Of a stretch of DNA of 64,000 nucleotides, positions 24,885 through 59,612 are shown in pieces. Position numbers and translations under genes: made by a program. Numbering within the stretch: position 1 is the stretch's first letter; every line of letters begins with the position of its first letter. The notes under the pieces were generated by a model. That model was not told the origin of the DNA. It saw only the letters and a program-made list of their open reading frames with translations, and made no database searches. The stretch spans positions 2,578,501 through 2,642,500 of the forward strand of contig NZ_NPJZ01000001.1 of the NCBI RefSeq assembly GCF_002245895.1. Direction: 5' to 3'. The stretch comes from Rhodococcus sp. OK302. Lineage in GTDB: Bacteria > Actinomycetota > Actinomycetes > Mycobacteriales > Mycobacteriaceae.

Positions 24885-25460
24885 ATGAACGCCCCAGATA
24901 TTGCTGAGCCAGGTGCCAGCTCTGCCGGCGTCGTTCCACCTCGTCTCGTGACCACCGCTGGGGCGGCCGATCTCTTGCGCCGCCTCAGTGGGAATCACGG
25001 TGAACTCATGATGCATCAGTCCGGTGGATGCTGTGACGGCAGCGCGCCGATGTGTTATCCCGCAGGCGAATTCATTGTCGGCGATCACGATGTACTGCTC
25101 GGTGTCATCGACCTCAGGCTCGGAGTCGGTGAGGTTCCGGTGGATCTGCCGACGGGAATCGACGCCGTTGCGGTGTGGATCTCCGGTTCCCAATTCGAAG
25201 CCTGGAAGCACACCCAACTCGTTCTGGACGTCGTGCCGGGCCGCGGCGGCGGATTCAGCTTGGAAGCTCCTGAAGGATATCGATTCCTCAGTCGAGCAAG
25301 GGCTTTCACGCCCGAAGAAAATGCGTCCCTCAACTCGTCGACCATTCTGGTCGGTGCGGACTGGGAGGTCGGAGTACGGCCGAACCCGCCCACTGTTCCA
25401 CAGGTTGTCGCCGAAGCCGTTGACGCTTGCCCCGTTCCGGGAACGGCCGGCCGAGACTGA
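24885..25460 (+). CDS. DUF779 domain protein
   Basis: A 191-residue protein with the DUF779 core (residues 20-145). This includes LMMHQSGGCCDGSAPMCYPAGEF, whose paired cysteines suggest metal or redox chemistry, and FEAWKHTQLVLDVVPGRGGGFSLEAPEGYRFLSRARAFTPEE. The family is almost always encoded beside acetaldehyde dehydrogenases; its function is not established. The C-terminal tail of about 35 residues beyond the core (VGVRPNPPTVPQVV onward) is extra and low in complexity. It is preceded by GGAGG and lies in the ALDH-to-eutC run of genes. Confidence 0.8.
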   Translation: MNAPDIAEPGASSAGVVPPRLVTTAGAADLLRRLSGNHGELMMHQSGGCCDGSAPMCYPAGEFIVGDHDVLLGVIDLRLGVGEVPVDLPTGIDAVAVWISGSQFEAWKHTQLVLDVVPGRGGGFSLEAPEGYRFLSRARAFTPEENASLNSSTILVGADWEVGVRPNPPTVPQVVAEAVDACPVPGTAGRD

Positions 25461-25577
25461 GCCGTTACATCGCCGTCATCCCACGGCGGACGCTCTTGAC
25501 TTCATGGTCCTACGGTTCACCTCATACGACGCATTCGTTTGCGGCGTCTCATTTTTGACCGATTCAGGGGGATAGAC

Positions 25578-27065
25578 ATGTCTCTTTCAGATCAAGTGCC
25601 AGGCGAAGCTGATCAGCGCGCTGCATCCGGCGCCCGCCATGACGGCAGCCATCACGACGGCGCGGACTTTCATGCGGAAGACAACTCGTATCTCGAGAAA
25701 CGAACACTGCGAAAAGGTACCGCCGGATGGGTACTGCTGGCCGGGTTGGGCGTCAGCTATGTAATTTCCGGTGACTACGCCGGCTGGAACAACGGATTAG
25801 CCGAGGGCGGGTTCGGTGGTCTGCTCATTGCGGCCGTTGTGATCGCAGGGATGTACCTGGCCATGGTGCTGGGAATGGCGGAGATGTCATCCGCGCTTCC
25901 GGCGGCCGGCGGTGGGTACACCTTTGCGCGACGCGCATTGGGTCCGTGGGGTGGATTTGCCACGGGCACAGCAATTCTCATCGAGTATTCCATTGCGCCG
26001 GCAGCGATTGCGACGTTCATCGGAGCGTACGTCGAGTCCTTGAACCTGTTCGGAATTACAGATGGCTGGTGGGTCTATCTGGCGGTGTATGCAATCTTCA
26101 TCGGAATTCACCTGACCGGCGCCGGTGAGGCACTCAAGGCGATGTTCATCATCACCGCCATCGCACTGGTGGGATTGATCGTTTTCGCGGTTTCGGCTGT
26201 GGGACTGTTTGATTCGTCCAATCTGACCGACATCGCCGTTGATTCAACCGCTGTGGGGTCGTCATCTTTCCTTCCCTTCGGGCTACTCGGAATCTGGGCT
26301 GCCGTGCCCTTCGCGATCTGGTTCTTCCTTGCAGTGGAAGGCGTTCCGCTTGCAGCCGAAGAAGCACGTGAGCCGGAAAAGAACGTTCCGCGCGGCATAA
26401 TCATCAGCATGCTGATCCTGATCGTCACGGGTGCAGCGGTTCTGTTCCTCGCAACCGGAGCGGTTGGCGCCGACGCATTGGCTACCTCGGGAAATCCGTT
26501 GGTCGAAGCACTCGGCGACAGCGGAGCTGCCAAGGCAGTCAACTACATCGGACTCGCCGGCCTGGTCGCAAGTTTCTTTTCCATCATGTATGCGTACTCT
26601 CGCCAGACGTTTGCGCTCTCTCGCGCCGGATATCTTCCCAAAAACCTCTCGATCACCAACAAGCGCAAGGCTCCGACGCTCGCACTCGTCGTTCCCGGCA
26701 TCATCGGATTTGCACTCTCGCTCACCGGCGAAGGTGCAATGCTGCTCAATATGGCGGTATTCGGCGCGGCTGTCAGTTACGTGCTGATGATGGTGAGCCA
26801 CATCGTGCTTCGTAAGCGCGAGCCGAACATGCCTCGCCCGTACCGGACTCCCGGCGGGATCGTGACAACCTCGTTTGCGCTCGTCATCGCCGCTGTATCG
26901 GTGGTCGCAACGTTCCTGGTCGATCCTGTTGCAGCACTTCTTACATTGGTTGCATTCGCTGTGTTGATGGCATACTTCGGTCTCTACAGCCGTCATCACC
27001 TTGTTGCCAACTCACCTGATGAGGAGTTTGCTGTACTTGCACAGGCGGAAGAAGAACTGGGATGA
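25578..27065 (+). CDS. eat: Ethanolamine permease (APC superfamily)
   Basis: A 495-residue transporter with about twelve hydrophobic segments. A cytosolic His-rich leader (HDGSHHDGADFHAED, residues 21-35) precedes the first helix. The helix 1 region LLAGLGVSYVISGDYAGWNNGLAEGGFGG is characteristic of ethanolamine permeases, as is FFLAVEGVPLAAEEAREPEKNVPRG. The ATG at 25578 follows AGGGGGA. The stop overlaps the eutB start (ATGA), which ties it to ethanolamine import. The 117 bases upstream hold a TTGACT at 25496 that could be a -35, but no matching -10 was found. Confidence 0.9.
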   Translation: MSLSDQVPGEADQRAASGARHDGSHHDGADFHAEDNSYLEKRTLRKGTAGWVLLAGLGVSYVISGDYAGWNNGLAEGGFGGLLIAAVVIAGMYLAMVLGMAEMSSALPAAGGGYTFARRALGPWGGFATGTAILIEYSIAPAAIATFIGAYVESLNLFGITDGWWVYLAVYAIFIGIHLTGAGEALKAMFIITAIALVGLIVFAVSAVGLFDSSNLTDIAVDSTAVGSSSFLPFGLLGIWAAVPFAIWFFLAVEGVPLAAEEAREPEKNVPRGIIISMLILIVTGAAVLFLATGAVGADALATSGNPLVEALGDSGAAKAVNYIGLAGLVASFFSIMYAYSRQTFALSRAGYLPKNLSITNKRKAPTLALVVPGIIGFALSLTGEGAMLLNMAVFGAAVSYVLMMVSHIVLRKREPNMPRPYRTPGGIVTTSFALVIAAVSVVATFLVDPVAALLTLVAFAVLMAYFGLYSRHHLVANSPDEEFAVLAQAEEELG

Positions 27066-28471
27066 GCACGTATCACCAACAGATATCCGGAACCACCTAC
27101 ACGTTCGACGGTCTCGTCGACCTCATGGCCAAGGCGACACCGCTGCGATCAGGTGACGAGTTGTCAGGATGCGCTGCGCACTCCGATGCGGAACGTGCTG
27201 CTGCCCAATGGGTTTTGGCAGAACTGCCACTGAAGGTCTTTCTGGAAGACCTCCTGGTTCCGTACGAAGATGACGAGGTCACCAGGCTCATTATCGACAG
27301 CCACGATCGACTGGCGTTCCAACCGGTCGCGCATCTGACCGTCGGAGGATTCCGCGACTGGCTGCTCGAGACTGCGTCGGCGCCCGGTGCCTCTGCGGTG
27401 CTCGCGGCGGTGAGCCCGGGCCTTACTCCGGAGATGGTGGCAGCTGTCAGCAAGATCATGCGCAATCAAGATTTGATTGCCGTCGCGAAGGCAGTCACCG
27501 TGACGGCCGGGTTCCGGACCACCATCGGACTGCCCGGGCGGCTCAGCACCCGGTTGCAGCCCAACCATCCCACCGACGATCCACGCGGAATCGCCGCAGC
27601 CACACTCGACGGTCTTCTGATGGGTTGCGGTGACGCCGTCATCGGTATCAACCCCGCGACGGATTCTCCGCAGGCGACGTCGGATCTCCTGCATCTTCTC
27701 GACGATATCCGGCAGCGGTTCGAAATCCCGACACAATCCTGTGTGCTTTCACATGTGACGACCACGATCGGACTGATCGAATCCGGTGTCCCGGTGGATT
27801 TGGTCTTCCAGTCGATCGCCGGTACCGAAGGCGCCAATTCGGGTTTCGGAGTGAACATTCCGTTGCTGCGTGAAGGAAACGAAGCCGGACGATCCTTGAA
27901 CCGGGGGACCGTCGGAAACAATGTCATGTACCTCGAGACCGGGCAGGGATCAGCACTCAGTTCTGGACATCATTTCGGTACCGGGGGAGCGCCGGTAGAT
28001 CAACAGACACTCGAGACACGGGCCTACGCGGTAGCCCGCGATCTCGAACCACTGCTCGTCAATACGGTGGTGGGCTTCATCGGGCCCGAGTATCTGTACG
28101 ACGGCAAGCAGATCATTCGGGCCGGTTTGGAAGATCATTTCTGCGGAAAGCTTCTGGGCCTGCCGATGGGTGTCGACGTCTGCTACACCAACCATGCCGA
28201 GGCTGATCAGGACGACATGGACAATCTGCTGACCTTGCTCGGAGTGGCCGGCGCAGCCTTTGTGATTGCTGTTCCCGGCGCAGACGATGTGATGCTGGGC
28301 TATCAGAGTCTCGCCTTCCACGATGCGCTGTATGTGCGCCGCGTACTCGGGTTGCAACCTGCCCCCGAGTTCGAGGCGTGGCTACACGGTTTGGGGATGA
28401 CGGACGACCACGGTCGGGTTCTCCCCATCGATGCCGGATCATCGCCACTGCGATCGTTGACGGTGAAGTGA
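27062..28471 (+). CDS. eutB: Ethanolamine ammonia-lyase large subunit EutB
   Basis: A 469-residue catalytic subunit of the adenosylcobalamin-dependent enzyme that splits ethanolamine into acetaldehyde and ammonia. The TIM-barrel signature segments are LMAKATPLRSGDELSGCAAHSDAERAAAQW, the GLPGRLSTRLQPNHPTDDPRGIAA region, DGLLMGCGDAVIGINPATDS, and GTEGANSGFGVNIPLL with the substrate-binding Glu. Length matches the family (about 450-470). The start overlaps the permease stop, and the stop overlaps the eutC start by one base, so the three genes are translationally coupled. No eut microcompartment shell genes are nearby. Confidence 0.95.
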   Translation: MSTYHQQISGTTYTFDGLVDLMAKATPLRSGDELSGCAAHSDAERAAAQWVLAELPLKVFLEDLLVPYEDDEVTRLIIDSHDRLAFQPVAHLTVGGFRDWLLETASAPGASAVLAAVSPGLTPEMVAAVSKIMRNQDLIAVAKAVTVTAGFRTTIGLPGRLSTRLQPNHPTDDPRGIAAATLDGLLMGCGDAVIGINPATDSPQATSDLLHLLDDIRQRFEIPTQSCVLSHVTTTIGLIESGVPVDLVFQSIAGTEGANSGFGVNIPLLREGNEAGRSLNRGTVGNNVMYLETGQGSALSSGHHFGTGGAPVDQQTLETRAYAVARDLEPLLVNTVVGFIGPEYLYDGKQIIRAGLEDHFCGKLLGLPMGVDVCYTNHAEADQDDMDNLLTLLGVAGAAFVIAVPGADDVMLGYQSLAFHDALYVRRVLGLQPAPEFEAWLHGLGMTDDHGRVLPIDAGSSPLRSLTVK

Positions 28472-29244
28472 TGATCGACGACAACGCGTTGGTCTCCGAT
28501 TTCTGGGGCCCGCTTCGTAAGACCACCCAGTCCCGAATCGGTTTGGGCCGCACCGGTGATTCATTGCCCACCAGTCGAGTTCTCGAGTTCAAGGCTGCTC
28601 ACGCCGCGGCCCGCGACGCCGTTCACGTTCCACTCGATTCGCAGACTCTCGCTCAGCGTGTCGAAGCTGTCGGCATCGGAGCACCGGCACTGGTGACCAG
28701 CGCGGTGTCCTCGCGTAGTGAGTATTTGCGTCGACCGGATCTGGGGCGCCGACCGGCAGATCTGCGTTCGATCGAGCACTCCGACAAGGAGATCGGATTC
28801 ATTCTGGCCGACGGACTTTCGCCACGTGCCCTGATGGATCACGGTGAGCAATTGCTTTCGGCGCTGGTTGCGGTACTGGGGGAGCGTTATTCCCTTGCGC
28901 CGCCGGTGATTGCGACCAATGCGCGGGTTGCTCTCGGTGATCACATAGCTTCGGCGATGGGAGTGCAGACCGCTATCGTTCTGATCGGCGAACGCCCGGG
29001 CCTGTCCGTCGCGGACAGCGTCGGGATCTATCTGACACACCTCCCGCGCGTCGGACGTACGGATGCCGATCGCAACTGCATTTCCAACATCCATCCGCCG
29101 GAAGGGTTGGGCTACGAGCAGGCTGCCCGCGTCGTTGCGAGTCTGGTTGCGGGCGCCCGTAAATTGGGTCGCTCGGGTGTAGATCTCAAGGACACCTCGC
29201 GCACAGACGAACTGCCCGCGGGTGAGGTGCTGACGCTCGAATAG
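28471..29244 (+). CDS. eutC: Ethanolamine ammonia-lyase small subunit EutC
   Basis: A 257-residue small subunit that helps bind coenzyme B12. It has FWGPLRKTTQSRIGLGRTGDSLPTSRVLEFKAAHAAARDAVH at the start, a YLRRPDLGRRP segment, VIATNARVALGDHIA, and VLIGERPGLSVADSVGIYLTHLPRVGRTDADRNCISNIHPPEGL at the end, all family hallmarks. It is shorter than the enterobacterial protein because the N-terminal extension is missing, as in other actinobacteria. The ATG at 28471 shares a base with the eutB stop. It ends three bases before a convergent glycosyltransferase gene, with no hairpin between them. Confidence 0.93.
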   Translation: MIDDNALVSDFWGPLRKTTQSRIGLGRTGDSLPTSRVLEFKAAHAAARDAVHVPLDSQTLAQRVEAVGIGAPALVTSAVSSRSEYLRRPDLGRRPADLRSIEHSDKEIGFILADGLSPRALMDHGEQLLSALVAVLGERYSLAPPVIATNARVALGDHIASAMGVQTAIVLIGERPGLSVADSVGIYLTHLPRVGRTDADRNCISNIHPPEGLGYEQAARVVASLVAGARKLGRSGVDLKDTSRTDELPAGEVLTLE

Positions 29245-29247
29245 CTC

Positions 29248-30126
29248 TCAGATGTACAGGACGCGATGTTTGATGCTGCCCTGGATCTTTCCAGCCAAGT
29301 TGCCCGCGTGAACGAACCAACGGCCGCGCGGCATCGGGCAGATCCGTTGGGGAACTAGAGGGTTGAAAATAACTAACGCAAGTACGGTTGCTGCAAGCTC
29401 CCGTGGAGCCGTCCTTTTCTGGCCGTGATCGCGGAAACGTGAGTACAGTTGTGCCGTCGCAATTCCGTAGGCGCGCGTTTGATTCCACGTTCCGCGATAG
29501 GTGCCGCGTAAGCGGTACGCAACTACAGCATCCGGAGCGTGCGCCAGTGTCATTCCGGCCAATTGCAGTCGCCAACTCAGGTCGATGTCTTCTCCGGACC
29601 TGACGTAGCGGAGATCGAATCCCTCGATCGCGTCAAACGCTGTGCGCCAGATCCCGAAGGTGCAGGTAATGCCGTAGGGAAGGAAATCGCTGCTGCCGAA
29701 CTGCGTTTCGGTGGTGAACCGGCGCCACGTGGCGACCTCGGGGGAGTTGATCGACGTAGTTTCCACGACACCGCCGACAGCGTCGGAGTTTTCGGCAGCA
29801 CGTGTGATGGCCGTCAGCCAGGACGGGTGCACGCGGTCGTCCGCATCGCAGAATGCGATGAAATCCCCGCGGGATGCTGCAACTCCCACGTTGCGCGCGT
29901 AGCCACCTCCTCTAGCTTCGGAGGCATTCACCAGCTGGAGGGACAAGGCATCAATGGCGGGGTGGTTCTCGATGAACTGTGCAAGACCGTCCGTTGAGCC
30001 GTTGTCGCTGACGATGACTTCGAACTTGCCGTCGTAATCTTGCGAGGCGAGAGCTGTCAGCTGTTCGTCGATGTGATCCATAGCGTTGTACGCCGGGATC
30101 ACCACTGACACGAGGGTGGGTTTCAC
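29248..30126 (-). CDS. GT2-family glycosyltransferase
   Basis: About 292 residues from the chosen GTG at 30126, which puts VKPTLVSVVIPAYNAMDHIDEQL at the N-terminus as in GT2 enzymes; the open frame runs back to 30348 but that part is not protein-like. The nucleotide-sugar motif is VIVSDNGSTDG, the metal site FCDADDR, and the acceptor motif GEDIDLSWRLQLAG, close to the [13 protein letters not shown] of MftF. The C-terminus is hydrophobic (ELAATVLALVIFNPLVP) and may contact the membrane. The acceptor is unknown. It could make a cell-wall or exported glycan; a part in mycofactocin glycosylation is possible but unsupported. Confidence 0.75.
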   Translation of the reverse strand: MKPTLVSVVIPAYNAMDHIDEQLTALASQDYDGKFEVIVSDNGSTDGLAQFIENHPAIDALSLQLVNASEARGGGYARNVGVAASRGDFIAFCDADDRVHPSWLTAITRAAENSDAVGGVVETTSINSPEVATWRRFTTETQFGSSDFLPYGITCTFGIWRTAFDAIEGFDLRYVRSGEDIDLSWRLQLAGMTLAHAPDAVVAYRLRGTYRGTWNQTRAYGIATAQLYSRFRDHGQKRTAPRELAATVLALVIFNPLVPQRICPMPRGRWFVHAGNLAGKIQGSIKHRVLYI

Positions 30127-30331
30127 GCGCCAAAGGTACCGTATGTCCGGTAGGTCACACCCGTCGGTGAGTTTCCTGGTGACGGGCAGCAGTGCTACGG
30201 CCTGGCTCGTTGTGATGAGATTGGTTTGCCCGTCGGGGCAGATTGATCTTGCCCAGTGGGGCAGCGAGCTCTCGGGTGGAGTTCGCGTCGAATGCAGAGC
30301 CGCCCTGGCGGCACGTAATGAGGAGAATGCG

Positions 30332-30877
30332 ATGGCCTTTGCCGGCAATGTGGACGAGTTGGCGCTGCTTCAGTCGGTGCGGCTCAAGGGACAGGTTGGA
30401 TCTTCTGTCCTTGCCGAGCATTTGGGAGTCAGTGCCGCGTCCGGTCAGGCCGCGTACGACGCCCTGATCGCGCAGGGGAAGGCGCTCGAGAGTGAGGGCA
30501 CGATCAGCCTGACCGAGAAGGGTCTCACCGAGCTGAACGATCAACTGGACGCCGAGCGCGTCTCGATCGACGAGGATTCGATTCTCGACGTGCTCGAGGC
30601 ATTCCTGCCGCTGGACGAGGAATTCTCTGCCCTCGTTGCACGTGCTGACGCAGACTCTCTCGCAGACTTGGACCGTCGCGCGTCCAACGTGTTCGATGAT
30701 CTGTCGGCATTCGTTCCGCGTTTGTCTCGCTACCAGGATCTGTTCTCCAGTGCGTTGACGAAAGTTCAAGCGGGAGAGTTGAAGTGGATGTCGGAGACGG
30801 GTATCGACTCGTACGCCACCGTGTGGGTGGAGATTCGCCAGGAGTTGTGTGAGGCTGCCGGCAAGACCCAGAACTGA
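30332..30877 (+). CDS. Winged-helix protein of unknown function
   Basis: 181 residues. The ATG at 30332 follows GAGGAG. Residues 5-70 look like a winged helix: LALLQSVRLKGQVGSSVLAEHLGVSAASGQAAYDALIAQGKALESEGTISLTEKGLTEL. The helical second half (75-181) includes DEDSILDVLEAFLPLDEEFSALV and ETGIDSYATVWVEIRQELCEAAG. The arrangement resembles the winged-helix tail attached to actinobacterial pyruvate phosphate dikinase-like proteins, but here it stands alone. It may be a small regulator; no ligand or target can be inferred. It is a single gene with a strong terminator 20 bases downstream. Confidence 0.6.
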   Translation: MAFAGNVDELALLQSVRLKGQVGSSVLAEHLGVSAASGQAAYDALIAQGKALESEGTISLTEKGLTELNDQLDAERVSIDEDSILDVLEAFLPLDEEFSALVARADADSLADLDRRASNVFDDLSAFVPRLSRYQDLFSSALTKVQAGELKWMSETGIDSYATVWVEIRQELCEAAGKTQN

Positions 30878-30896
30878 CGGCAGCATCCGAAAGCGG

Positions 30897-30932
30897 CCGC
30901 TCAACTCGGTGAGAGTTGAGCGGTCTTCTTTT
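30897..30932 (+). terminator. Rho-independent terminator after the winged-helix gene
   Basis: A perfect 11-bp stem (CCGCTCAACTC at 30897-30907, loop ggtga, GAGTTGAGCGG at 30913-30923) is followed by tcttctttt. It is the most classical terminator in the window. Confidence 0.9.
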
Positions 30933-30971
30933 GTCTGTACGTAGGGTGAAACCCGTTACTTTTGCATATGA

Positions 30972-30991
30972 ATCGTGATCCACATCACGAT
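30972..30991. promoter_or_regulatory. Perfect inverted repeat upstream of the MHS transporter
   Basis: ATCGTGAT-CCAC-ATCACGAT is an 8-bp perfect dyad with a 4-base spacer, immediately before the ACCCTC/GGGGGT element and 104 bases before the transporter start. It is probably a regulator site; the binding protein is unknown. Confidence 0.55.
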
Positions 30992-30992
30992 C

Positions 30993-31037
30993 ACCCTCTT
31001 TCGGGGGTAGTGCGGGGGTGAGCCGCATCACTACCTT
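30993..31037 (+). promoter_or_regulatory. Composite promoter element of the MHS transporter gene
   Basis: The inverted repeat ACCCTC-N4-GGGGGT (30993-31008) is followed 14 bases later by CCGCATCACTAC (31023-31034), whose end forms the -10-like TACCTT (31032-31037). The same layout and spacing recur at 59388-59432 before an acyl-CoA ligase. Confidence 0.5.
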
Positions 31038-31094
31038 TCCTTCTATCGACGGTGACACCCACAGGGCGTCACCACCGGACCACGGAGGAAACGA

Positions 31095-32444
31095 GTGACA
31101 ACAGTCTCTCCATCAGGGGAAACCAGTGCCGCAGGCATTGCAACAGTCCCCGCCAACAAGACGAGCGTACGGCGAGTTGCCATCGCCAGTTGCATCGGCA
31201 CGACTATCGAGTTCTACGACTTCTTCATCTACGGAACTGCTGCGGCACTTGTGTTTCCGACGGTGTTCTTCCCTGCCTTGGGTGCTACGGCCGGCACGGT
31301 TGCATCGTTCGCTACCTTTGCCGTTGCGTTCATTGCACGCCCTGTGGGTGCAATGTTGTTCGGGCACTTCGGCGATCGCATCGGCCGCAAGAAGACGCTG
31401 ATTTCCACGCTGCTGCTCATGGGTATCTCGACGCTCCTCATCGGTCTGCTCCCGGGCGCTGCCACTATCGGTATCGCGGCACCGATCATCTTGGTGGTCT
31501 TGCGATTCGGGCAAGGTTTCGCGGTCGGAGGTGAGTGGGCCGGCGCGACCCTGCTGACTGCCGAATACGCCCCACCGGGTAAACGCGGCTTGTATGCGAT
31601 GTTCCCGCAGTTGGGCCCGGCCATCGCATTCATTCTCTCCAGCAGCACGTTTCTCATTACCGGCGCGGTTCTCGGCGATACCAATCAGGCGTTCCTCGAC
31701 TACGGCTGGCGTATCCCGTTCCTGTTCTCCATCGTTCTGGTCGGCATCGGGCTTTACATGCGTCTTGCTATCGAAGAAACTCCGGTATTCAAGGCCGAGC
31801 AGGCCGATCGCGTTGCGGCGCAGAAGAACGAGGCTCCTCGCACGCTACCGTTCCTGGATGCCTGGCGTTTTCAGTCCAAGGAAATCCTGCTCTCTGCAGG
31901 CGCTCTGGCTTGCCTGTTCGCCTTCTTCTACATGGGCACTGCCTTCCTGACGAGCTACGGCACCAAGACGCTCGGCTTCTCACGGCCGTTCGTCTTGTCG
32001 GTCGGCATCGCCTCCGCATTTGTCTTCGGCGCCGCAATCATCGTCTCGGCGCTGTACTCCGACAGGATCGGGCGTCGCAAGGTCATCATGATCTCGTGTG
32101 GCATGGCCGTCGTGTGGGCGCTGGTGCTCTTCCCGCTTCTCGACACCGGATCGCCCATCGCCTTCGTTCTCGGAATGTTCGGAACGTTGATGATCTTCGG
32201 AATCGCCTACGGTCCCTGCGGTGCCCTGCTTCCGGAGATGTTCCAGACGCGCTACCGCTACACCGGTGCCGGCCTCGGCTACAACCTCGCGGGCGTCCTC
32301 GGCGGCGCTGTACCGCCGCTGATCGCAGCCCCGCTTGCTTCGGCATACGGGAGCATGGCTATCGGCATCATGCTGGCCGTCCTCGGTGTGCTGAGTTTCG
32401 TCTGCACGTGGGCTCTGGTGGAAACCAAGGACCACGCACTGTAG
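31095..32444 (+). CDS. MHS-family MFS transporter (metabolite:H+ symporter)
   Basis: A 449-residue twelve-helix major facilitator of the metabolite-proton symporter group (relatives: shikimate, proline/betaine and alpha-ketoglutarate carriers). The first helix region SCIGTTIEFYDFFIYGTAAALVFPTVFFP is the MHS hallmark. The loop 2-3 signature is GHFGDRIGRKKT, and its second-half repeat is YSDRIGRRKV. GFAVGGEWAGATLLTAEYAP is also typical. The GTG start at 31095 follows GGAGGAAAC. The substrate is unknown; an organic acid or amine is likely. It is a single gene with two candidate control sites upstream. Confidence 0.85.
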   Translation: MTTVSPSGETSAAGIATVPANKTSVRRVAIASCIGTTIEFYDFFIYGTAAALVFPTVFFPALGATAGTVASFATFAVAFIARPVGAMLFGHFGDRIGRKKTLISTLLLMGISTLLIGLLPGAATIGIAAPIILVVLRFGQGFAVGGEWAGATLLTAEYAPPGKRGLYAMFPQLGPAIAFILSSSTFLITGAVLGDTNQAFLDYGWRIPFLFSIVLVGIGLYMRLAIEETPVFKAEQADRVAAQKNEAPRTLPFLDAWRFQSKEILLSAGALACLFAFFYMGTAFLTSYGTKTLGFSRPFVLSVGIASAFVFGAAIIVSALYSDRIGRRKVIMISCGMAVVWALVLFPLLDTGSPIAFVLGMFGTLMIFGIAYGPCGALLPEMFQTRYRYTGAGLGYNLAGVLGGAVPPLIAAPLASAYGSMAIGIMLAVLGVLSFVCTWALVETKDHAL

Positions 32445-33026
32445 TCACGGCAAACTGTGTCACGACGAGAGTGGTGTCGGGATTGGTGCCCGGTGCCCCG
32501 TGCGTTGGGACGACTCGAGGTGCTGAGTTCCTGGAACTTTAGCTTAGCTGGATGATTACACGCCTCGATTCTTGTCGGTGTCCAGGGGGTGGCTGTGGGC
32601 TGAAAGTTTTCGGATCCGTCCCGGTCGGTCGGTACATTGGCCAAATTCGGACCTTTGCCACTATTCACGGGTCTGCTGGTTTGAGAAGATCGCCGTACGA
32701 AGCGCAAGTGCGCCTCGTGCGGCGATTTGCTCGTTCGGTAGGCAGTGCTTGCTTGTAGCTTTCCGAAAGTAGAACCGCTCGACCCCGCCGCGGGGAAGGC
32801 CGTAGCGCTGGAATTGGCACGTGTTCACTTTGGCGGTAGCGGTGAGACGTCGCAATGAAATTGCTGGTCGAAGCCAATATGTGCTGCGGTCGGCCGGTCG
32901 GATTGGACGCTCGTCCGACACATGATTCCATTTTGATGTTTTCGACGTTCGAGTCGCCTAATCTGTCGGTTGCACATCGGCAGGGTGCAGTTGTTGTGGT
33001 GGTTCCAAAAGGAATGAGGTGGCTCG
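32445..33026. other. Non-coding region upstream of the NRPS gene
   Basis: 582 bases with no convincing gene; small frames on both strands lack ribosome sites and family character. The region probably holds the NRPS promoter and a long leader. TAATCT at 32959-32964 could be a -10, but no -35 is at proper spacing. Short hairpins include CCCCGC-C-GCGGGG near 32790 and GTCGGA/TCCGAC around 32899-32920. TTAGCTTAG at 32539-32547 resembles half of an iron-box but lacks the other half. Confidence 0.5.
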
Positions 33027-59306
<26,280 letters not shown>

Positions 59307-59312
59307 CGAGCT

Positions 59313-59344
59313 GGCGGTACACGGCTGTGAGGCCGTGTGCCGCC
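59313..59344 (+). terminator. Terminator hairpin after the NRPS gene
   Basis: A 13-bp stem with one G-U pair (GGCGGTACACGGC, loop tgtgag, GCCGTGTGCCGCC) begins 7 bases after the NRPS stop. There is no U-tract. It suggests that the NRPS transcript ends here and does not continue into the acyl-CoA ligase. Confidence 0.75.
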
Positions 59345-59387
59345 ATGTTCGGTGGCCCGCTTCGGGCCCCGGAAGAAGGTGATTTCT

Positions 59388-59432
59388 ACCCCCTTGCGGG
59401 GGTGACGGGGCAGTGGGCCACATCACTACAGT
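59388..59432 (+). promoter_or_regulatory. Composite promoter element of the acyl-CoA ligase gene
   Basis: The perfect inverted repeat ACCCCC-N4-GGGGGT (59388-59403) is followed by 14 bases and CCACATCACTAC (59418-59429), which runs into the -10-like TACAGT (59427-59432). It matches the element at 30993-31037 in order and spacing. The gene start is 181 bases downstream, so the mRNA would have a long leader. Confidence 0.5.
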
Positions 59433-59612
59433 CTGTCCCGTTGCAGTTGGTGCACTCGGTGGCGGTGTCCGAACTCTGCACAGTTACGGCCGCTCCACAG
59501 CGTGCACTATGTCGTAGGTCACAGTGGAGCGGGTAAATTCGTCAGTGTGAGGGTCCGCCCACTGTGGACTCTTGCAGAGGTGCCTGGATGGGCGCCTGGA
59601 GAGGACACAAAC

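Noticed and set aside
29248..30348. Longer glycosyltransferase reading from 30348
   Set aside because: The first 74 residues lack GT2 similarity and overlap the start of the divergent winged-helix gene; the GTG at 30126 places the GT2 motif at the N-terminus as expected.
32539..32557. Possible iron-box (IdeR/DmdR) upstream of the NRPS
   Set aside because: TTAGCTTAG resembles one half of the consensus, but the inverted half is missing, so siderophore regulation is not supported.
59502..59612. Longer FadD reading from 59502
   Set aside because: The extra 37 residues are not family-like, and the ATG at 59613 has a good ribosome site at the normal distance.
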